Program-made: the position numbers and the translations under genes
Assembly: GCA_964426355.1 (NCBI GenBank)
Contig: CAYRRA010000153.1
Span: 1 to 10,909 of the forward strand
Length of the DNA stretch: 10,909 nucleotides
Direction: 5' to 3'
Source of the DNA: JAJFTV01 sp964426355
GTDB taxonomy: Bacteria; Chloroflexota; Anaerolineae; Anaerolineales; Anaerolineaceae
The notes under the pieces: model-generated
The model's input: the letters and a program-made list of their open reading frames with translations, nothing else
What the model was told of the DNA's origin: nothing
The model's database searches: none
In this document: in pieces, positions 7,213 to 10,909 of the stretch
How the letters are laid out: each line of letters starts with the position of its first letter
How positions within the stretch are numbered: position 1 is the first letter of the stretch

Positions 7213-7248
7213 ACTCCCTCTTTTCGAAACCCACCGAAAAAAGGGAGT
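7213..7248 (-). terminator. Hairpin downstream of trmO, terminator-like without a T-tract
   Basis: A 14-bp stem (7213-7226 with 7235-7248) closes an 8-nt loop. On the plus strand there is one C-A mismatch (7220/7241), which becomes a G-U wobble in minus-strand RNA, so the stem is complete only in the transcript of trmO. It starts 12 nt after the trmO stop. No U-run follows in the minus direction, so it may protect the 3' end or slow polymerase instead of acting as a classic intrinsic terminator. Confidence 0.5.
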
Positions 7249-7259
7249 TGGAAAAAGGA

Positions 7260-7757
7260 TTAATTGAAATCCGTCTCGTGTGTGGCGAAATATTCGCCGG
7301 CATCTTCCATCCATAGGGGCCAGTCTTTCAGCCAGCCGGCTACTTTCACATCCCGGATGCGGTCTGACACGGGCATATACGGCTTGAGGTCCAGCACGGG
7401 CGTGCCGTCGAAGGCATCGATCCAGGGCAGGGTGATCACACCCTCTTTCTCATCTACTGCCAGGATGGGCATCACCGTAATGGCGATGGGGTTTGGGCGG
7501 TATTCGCTGCGACAGGCAAATACCCCGGCTTTCACACCGCGCGCATACGGCAGGTCAGCAAGGAGGACCTTACGGTCTTCGGTATTATCGTGCTGGTCTG
7601 CCCACCATACGATCATCACATGGCTGAATTGGTCCAGTTTGGTCAATGCCTCCCTAAATTCTGGCAGCACCTTGACCTGGTACCTGCCTTCTTCATCGCA
7701 GGCATCTACGAAGCCGATGGGACGAACTGAAAAATTCTTTGTACCTGTGTTTTGCAT
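7260..7757 (-). CDS. trmO: TsaA/TrmO-family tRNA N6-methyltransferase
   Basis: A 165-residue protein of the TrmO (YaeB/VirR) family, which methylates N6-threonylcarbamoyladenosine at position 37 of certain threonine tRNAs using S-adenosylmethionine through an unusual beta-barrel fold. Family motifs are RPIGFV near the start, RSEYRPNPIAITV (usual form RSPHRPNPIGLS, so the His and Gly positions are replaced by Tyr and Ala) and DAFDGTPVLDLKPYMP. It is shorter than the E. coli enzyme, lacking its C-terminal extension, as many homologues are. Start choice: a GTG at 7763 is also in frame but lies only one base after GAGG; ATG at 7757 has GAGG at 7 nt spacing and is preferred. Substrate could differ in this short subgroup. 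Confidence 0.85.
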   Translation of the reverse strand: MQNTGTKNFSVRPIGFVDACDEEGRYQVKVLPEFREALTKLDQFSHVMIVWWADQHDNTEDRKVLLADLPYARGVKAGVFACRSEYRPNPIAITVMPILAVDEKEGVITLPWIDAFDGTPVLDLKPYMPVSDRIRDVKVAGWLKDWPLWMEDAGEYFATHETDFN

Positions 7758-7763
7758 TATCAC

Positions 7764-8183
7764 ACCTCATCAGAATAAATGTACGGAAAAGCCGTCCACT
7801 ATACGATAACGAATCTGCGCCTGGCATACTTGACCCTGGCTGCTGTATTTTTTGCGGTTGAGCGCCAATAATTCTTCCGGGTTGATTATTTTTGCGGTGC
7901 GTGGGTCCGGATTGAGGTCATCTCGTCTTCATTTTGTGTGTCGAGTTGGGGGATGAGCGCATGAATAGTTTTTTTCGTTTTACCGTTATAATCAGGCGGT
8001 ATTACAAATGCTTTTGGTGGAAAGAATTTGACAGATGCTGCCTTGCAAGCCAACCGATTGCCTTTGTGATTTGCCTGGATGGGCATATTTTCGTTAAATG
8101 GGTGATGACGAATTACCTGGCTGAAGAGGGTGAAACAGTTTTTGCTGTGCTGGACCTTTAGTTTTTGTAGACAGGGAGATACC
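7764..8183. other. Divergent intergenic region between trmO and lplA
   Basis: About 420 bp with two divergent promoters expected. On the plus strand TATAAT occurs at 7987-7992 with no good -35, and a perfect TTGACA at 8028-8033 has no -10 at 16-18 bp. Neither is called as a promoter. Open frames exist on both strands (plus 7934-8161, 75 codons; minus 7886-8227, 113 codons, running into lplA), but they lack ribosome-binding sites and recognisable protein features. No terminator, repeat or RNA gene seen. Confidence 0.45.
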
Positions 8184-9173
8184 ATGATTTTCGTAGATAA
8201 TGAAAAAATAACCGACCCACGCATCAACCTGGCTATTGAGGAGTACCTGTTGCAGAGCGATGCGGTGGATGACGATATCCTTTTCTTCTACATCAACGAA
8301 CCTTCCATTATCATTGGGCGTTTCCAGAACACACACGAAGAAATCAACCGGGAATATGTAGAGGAACATAACCTGCATGTGGTACGGCGGCTTTCTGGCG
8401 GAGGAGCTGTTTACCATGACCTGGGGAATTTGAACTACAGCCTGATCACTCGCGGTGGTCTGGAAGAGGCTACAAACTTTAAAAAGTTCACCGCACCGGT
8501 GATTAAAGCCCTGCAAAAACTGGGCATACCGGCTGAGCTAAGCGGGCGTAATGACATCTGTGTTGAAGAAAGGAAAATTTCCGGTAATGCCATTTTCAGC
8601 AAGCCGCGCGGTACGGTTTGTCATGGCACCTTGTTGTTCAATACAGACCTGACGCAACTATCAAAGGCTCTGAATGTCAAACCAGAGAAAATCAACTCGA
8701 AGGGCGTAAAATCTGTGCGCAGCCGGGTTGCCAATATCAGCGAATACCTTCAAACCGGGCTTGATGTTGAAAGCCTGCGCATGCACATTTTGAAAACCAT
8801 TTTTGAAGGGCAGGAACCCATCCCTCAATATCACCTCACCTCTGCAGATTGGGAGGCTATTCATAAGATTTCGGCTGAGCGTTATCAGACCTGGGAATGG
8901 AATTATGGAAAAAATCCCTTGTTCAACATTGAAAAGACGCTCCGTTTTCCTTTCGGTCATGTCGATGCGCGTATTCAAGTTGAAAATGGACGCATACAGA
9001 ACATCAAATTCTTTGGTGATTTCTTCGGCAGCCGCGAAATCGAAGAACTGGAAAAAGGATTGCTTAACGTGCGTTATGAAAGGAACGCATTGAACGAAGC
9101 TCTTGAATCAATGCCGGTTGGTGCTTACATCGGCGGCATGGAAAAAGAAGCGTTGGCTGCGTTTTTGTTTTGA
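8184..9173 (+). CDS. lplA: Lipoate-protein ligase A
   Basis: A 329-residue cytosolic enzyme that activates free lipoate with ATP and attaches it to a lysine of lipoyl domains (2-oxoacid dehydrogenases, GcvH). The catalytic domain shows the family motifs RRLSGGGAVYHDLGNLN (68-84), GRNDICV (121-127) with the catalytic Lys131 in KISGNA, HGTLL (147-151), and KGVKSVRSRVANI (173-185). The C-terminal accessory domain begins with YQTWEWNYGKNPLF (234-247), as in bimodular LplA, so activation and transfer should both be in this one protein. The frame is open from an upstream ATG at 8130, but GGGAG just before ATG 8184 and the typical start MIFVDNEKITDP fix the start here. No lipoyl-domain substrate gene is in the window. 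Confidence 0.95.
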   Translation: MIFVDNEKITDPRINLAIEEYLLQSDAVDDDILFFYINEPSIIIGRFQNTHEEINREYVEEHNLHVVRRLSGGGAVYHDLGNLNYSLITRGGLEEATNFKKFTAPVIKALQKLGIPAELSGRNDICVEERKISGNAIFSKPRGTVCHGTLLFNTDLTQLSKALNVKPEKINSKGVKSVRSRVANISEYLQTGLDVESLRMHILKTIFEGQEPIPQYHLTSADWEAIHKISAERYQTWEWNYGKNPLFNIEKTLRFPFGHVDARIQVENGRIQNIKFFGDFFGSREIEELEKGLLNVRYERNALNEALESMPVGAYIGGMEKEALAAFLF

Positions 9174-9202
9174 TTTTTCGACACGAAGAGGCGGTTATGA
9201 AT

Positions 9203-9233
9203 CAGCCGGGTATCAGCCCGGCTGGCTTTTTTT
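9203..9233 (+). terminator. Intrinsic terminator of lplA
   Basis: An 8-bp GC-rich perfect stem (9203-9210 CAGCCGGG with 9217-9224 CCCGGCTG), loop TATCAG, followed after GC by seven Ts (9227-9233). It lies 30 bp beyond the lplA stop and is a textbook rho-independent terminator, separating lplA from the perR operon. Confidence 0.93.
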
Positions 9234-9520
9234 GCGGCAGCGTCTCTGCCTTAACGCGGTTGGGTATTGGCGCTCTTGCCAACTGCCGTCACATTCTTCA
9301 AGTGCAGGTTCTCCGATTCTGGCATCTCATGCTCCCCCTGAGATAAGAAAATTAAGGATACCAAGAGCATTGTAGTGATATGCGAGATGAGGTGGTTTAT
9401 TTCTGATATGTGTCGCTTGCGATGGGAAAGTCAATCCGCTTCGAGATGTGTGCAGAGGTCTGGGTTCATACTGTTTTGTAACCCAGAATTGCCAGTTTTT
9501 CTTTAAAAGAGATAATTCGC
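9234..9520. other. Gene-free stretch before the perR promoter
   Basis: No coding region is supported. Several small inverted repeats are present: CGGCAG (9235-9240) with CTGCCG (9283-9288), enclosing TTGGC (9267-9271) with GCCAA (9278-9282); and TCTGGGTT (9459-9466) with AACCCAGA (9480-9487), an 8-bp stem with a 13-nt loop about 30 bp before the -35 box. I looked for a tRNA cloverleaf and did not find one. These could be upstream regulatory structures, a small RNA, or chance. Confidence 0.4.
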
Positions 9521-9549
9521 TTGACAAAAACAGATATCTTATTTATAAT
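9521..9549 (+). promoter_or_regulatory. Consensus sigma-70/SigA promoter of perR-prx
   Basis: TTGACA at 9521-9526 and TATAAT at 9544-9549 are both perfect and separated by the ideal 17 bp. Transcription should start near 9556, giving a leader of about 26 nt before ATG at 9582. A promoter this strong needs a repressor, which fits the overlapping operator. Confidence 0.92.
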
Positions 9550-9569
9550 TATTATTAATAAATAATTAT
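9543..9569 (+). promoter_or_regulatory. PerR-type operator overlapping the -10 and start site
   Basis: Bases 9543-9557 read TTATAATTATTATTA, matching 13 of the 14 defined positions of the Bacillus PerR box (TTATAAT-N-ATTATAA). A longer inverted repeat, ATAATTATT (9545-9553) and AATAATTAT (9561-9569) with 7 nt between, covers the same place. Occupancy would block RNA polymerase at the -10. The gene directly downstream is a PerR-like protein, so autoregulation is the natural reading. The site is AT-only, which raises the chance of a coincidental match. Confidence 0.75.
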
Positions 9570-9581
9570 TCTAAATAAGAT

Positions 9582-10013
9582 ATGAATACAATCCACACAG
9601 ATCAACTGGTTTCTATGCTAAAGCAAGCTGGCATGCGTATTACACCTCAACGGGTTGCTATTTGCGATATCTTGAGCACATCGGTTTCTCATCCAACGGC
9701 TACGGCTATCTATGACCAGCTTAGAGATGAATACCCAACCATGTCTCTTGCTACGGTCTATAACACCCTGGATGCTCTGGTTCAACTAGGCGCCATAAAC
9801 ATGCTTGGCCCTATAGGAGATCACACCATTCATTACGATGGAGACACAACCCCGCATATCAATCTTGTGTGTGTTTCCTGTAAGAAGATTTTTGATGTTG
9901 ATTTTCCACAATTAAACACCCTGGCAACAGAGCTTGAAAATTCATTAGGATATCAGATACTGAGTTCATGTTTGTTGTGTTACGGGGTTTGCCCCGATTG
10001 TCAATCCGCTTAG
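9582..10013 (+). CDS. perR: PerR-like peroxide-sensing Fur-family repressor
   Basis: A 143-residue metalloregulator. The winged-helix DNA-binding domain (about 8-80) contains GMRITPQRVAI and the recognition helix SLATVYNTLDAL (55-66). The regulatory metal site can be aligned with Bacillus PerR: His37, Asp86, His92, Asn94 and Asp105. The aspartate at 86, where Fur proteins usually have another ligand, is the PerR hallmark, and both histidines that become oxidised in PerR (37 and 91 there) are kept. The ligand corresponding to PerR His93 is Asn here. Structural zinc cysteines are C97/C100 and C137/C140; C130 and C133 are additional. The leader contains no clear Shine-Dalgarno sequence. It shares an operon with a peroxiredoxin, as expected for a peroxide sensor. 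Binding of other metals cannot be excluded. Confidence 0.9.
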   Translation: MNTIHTDQLVSMLKQAGMRITPQRVAICDILSTSVSHPTATAIYDQLRDEYPTMSLATVYNTLDALVQLGAINMLGPIGDHTIHYDGDTTPHINLVCVSCKKIFDVDFPQLNTLATELENSLGYQILSSCLLCYGVCPDCQSA

Positions 10014-10039
10014 AAATAATTCCACAAAGGAGAATTAAA

Positions 10040-10750
10040 ATGGATACTGTTCAGACACAAATTACCCCAATGCCACGCATAGGCGATAAAGCACCAGAAT
10101 TCAAAGCTGTCACCACACAAGGCGCAATCAATTTTCCATCTGATTACAAAGGTTCCTGGGTAATCTTATTTAGCCATCCGGCTGACTTTACCCCTGTCTG
10201 TACGTCAGAATTTATGACCTTTGCTACGCTGGAAGAAAAATTTGAAAAAGCAAATTGCAAGCTGGTGGGGCTTTCGGTTGACGGACTGTATAGCCACATT
10301 GCATGGCTGCGGACGATCAAGGAAAAGATCGAATACAAGGGCATGAAAGATGTGGAAGTTAAATTTCCCTTGATTGAAGACATCACTATGGAAGTTGCCA
10401 ATAAGTATGGCATGATTCAACCAGGTGAGAGCAACACAAAAGCGGTTCGGGCTGTCTTCTTTATTGACCCCAAGGGCATTATCCGAGCCGTGATTTACTA
10501 TCCACTCAGCCTCGGGCGCAATTTCGATGAGCTTTATCGCGCGCTGATTGCCATGCAAACCGCAGATGAATTCTCCATTGCTACCCCTGCAGATTGGCAA
10601 CCGGGAGACGATGTGATTGTTCCAACTGCTGGTTCCTGCGGCGTTGCCAAAGAGCGTATGGAAAATAAAGACGAGATGAAATGCTACGATTGGTTCTTCT
10701 GCACGAAGAAAATCGATAAAGAGACGATTTTCAAAAAGATACTGAAGTAA
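10040..10750 (+). CDS. Prx6-type peroxiredoxin (2-Cys-like with C-terminal cysteines)
   Basis: A 236-residue thiol peroxidase reducing hydrogen peroxide and organic hydroperoxides in the cytoplasm. The active site is PADFTPVC (47-54) with peroxidatic Cys54, Thr51 and Arg137 (in KAVRAVFFID). The long C-terminal domain (about 160-236) places it in the Prx6/AhpC-like class. It carries GSCGVAKERM (Cys200) and KCYDWFFC (Cys215, Cys221), the arrangement of archaeal-type enzymes such as Aeropyrum Tpx, where a C-terminal cysteine resolves the sulfenic acid. The start is ATG 10040 with AAAGGAG (10026-10032) at ideal spacing; the frame is open from 9968, but that part overlaps perR. It follows perR by 26 bp and is co-transcribed. 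The reductant (thioredoxin or other) is not encoded here. Confidence 0.93.
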   Translation: MDTVQTQITPMPRIGDKAPEFKAVTTQGAINFPSDYKGSWVILFSHPADFTPVCTSEFMTFATLEEKFEKANCKLVGLSVDGLYSHIAWLRTIKEKIEYKGMKDVEVKFPLIEDITMEVANKYGMIQPGESNTKAVRAVFFIDPKGIIRAVIYYPLSLGRNFDELYRALIAMQTADEFSIATPADWQPGDDVIVPTAGSCGVAKERMENKDEMKCYDWFFCTKKIDKETIFKKILK

Positions 10751-10771
10751 TAGAATCTCTAAAAAAGGCAA

Positions 10772-10808
10772 AAAAACGGATGAGTTCAATCCAAACTCAT
10801 CCGTTTTT
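10772..10808. terminator. Bidirectional intrinsic terminator
   Basis: A perfect 15-bp stem (10772-10786 with 10794-10808), loop CAATCCA. The A-tract at the left foot and T-tract at the right foot give a U-run in either transcript; further A-runs at 10761-10766 extend it for the minus strand. It ends the perR-prx operon and probably also the convergent gene entering from the right. Confidence 0.9.
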
Positions 10809-10840
10809 GCATAAGAAAACAGCGGAAATAGTGCGTGCAA

Positions 10841-10909
10841 TTATCCTGACATGATGTGGGTAAAGCGGGTCTGCCCATGAAACAGGTTGAGGATGGGATT
10901 GCAGTCAAT
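10841..10909 (-). CDS. C-terminal fragment of a convergent gene (partial)
   Basis: Read leftward from the window edge, one frame gives 22 residues (IDCNPILNLFHGQTRFTHI then MSG) and a TAA at 10841-10843. The stop lies 32 bp before the bidirectional terminator, which is what a convergent gene would show. A second minus frame is also open but runs into the terminator. The piece is too short to identify. Confidence 0.45.
   Translation of the reverse strand: MDCNPILNLFHGQTRFTHIMSG

Noticed and set aside
7264..7809. 181-codon plus-strand open frame, longer than trmO
   Set aside because: Antisense to trmO, which carries the RPNPI and DGTPVLD family motifs; the antisense product is Ser/Thr-rich without features.
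7934..8161. 75-codon plus-strand open frame just before lplA
   Set aside because: No ribosome-binding site, odd composition and no recognisable motif; not enough to call a gene.
9234..9330. Possible tRNA because of a GGTTC-like string near 9307
   Set aside because: No acceptor stem, anticodon arm or proper T-arm can be built.

Overview
The window looks like a stretch of a metagenome-assembled bacterial chromosome, most likely from Chloroflexota (Anaerolineae/Anaerolineales-like). That placement is an inference from gene content: a FecR-domain lipoprotein with a Thr/Pro-rich linker, a DUF4332-type helix-hairpin-helix protein, a polytopic GT-C-like glycosyltransferase paired with a small membrane protein, a lone lipoate ligase, and a PerR plus Prx6-type peroxiredoxin operon. 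No rRNA, tRNA, CRISPR, insertion sequence or phage gene is visible. Proteins are intact and intergenic regions are short, so this is mostly ordinary chromosomal sequence with one assembly artefact at 5650-5859.

Layout. 1-2557 (minus strand): a FecR-domain lipoprotein, then, after 233 bp, an XRE-like helix-turn-helix protein whose stop overlaps the start of a Hanks-type Ser/Thr kinase (ATGA overlap). The kinase runs off the left edge. 2941-4817 (plus): a small one-TM protein and a multi-TM glycosyltransferase-like protein overlapping by GTGA. 4895-7763 (minus): in transcription order, a TrmO/TsaA tRNA methyltransferase, a stand-alone GyrI-like effector-binding protein, an AraC regulator with its own GyrI-like domain, and a DUF4332 protein. 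The last three are tightly spaced or overlapping and form an operon. 8184-9173 (plus): lipoate-protein ligase A with a strong intrinsic terminator. 9582-10750 (plus): perR and a peroxiredoxin from a consensus promoter (TTGACA, 17 bp, TATAAT) overlapped by a near-perfect PerR box. A bidirectional terminator follows, and the last 22 codons of a convergent gene enter from the right edge.

How they work together. The clearest circuit is peroxide defence: a PerR-type repressor and a thiol peroxidase share one promoter carrying a PerR-like operator, so oxidation of PerR should derepress both. The GyrI/AraC/DUF4332 operon looks like a small-molecule-responsive regulatory unit. The HTH-kinase pair, with the envelope lipoprotein next to it, is the best candidate for a poorly described signalling module, but the sequence gives no direct evidence of its signal or target.

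The 100-N gap at 5705-5804 is flanked by the same 55 bp on both sides. Collapsing the gap and one copy restores a continuous 288-residue AraC-GyrI reading frame that ends in the expected GyrI C-terminal strand, so the gap is very probably spurious.
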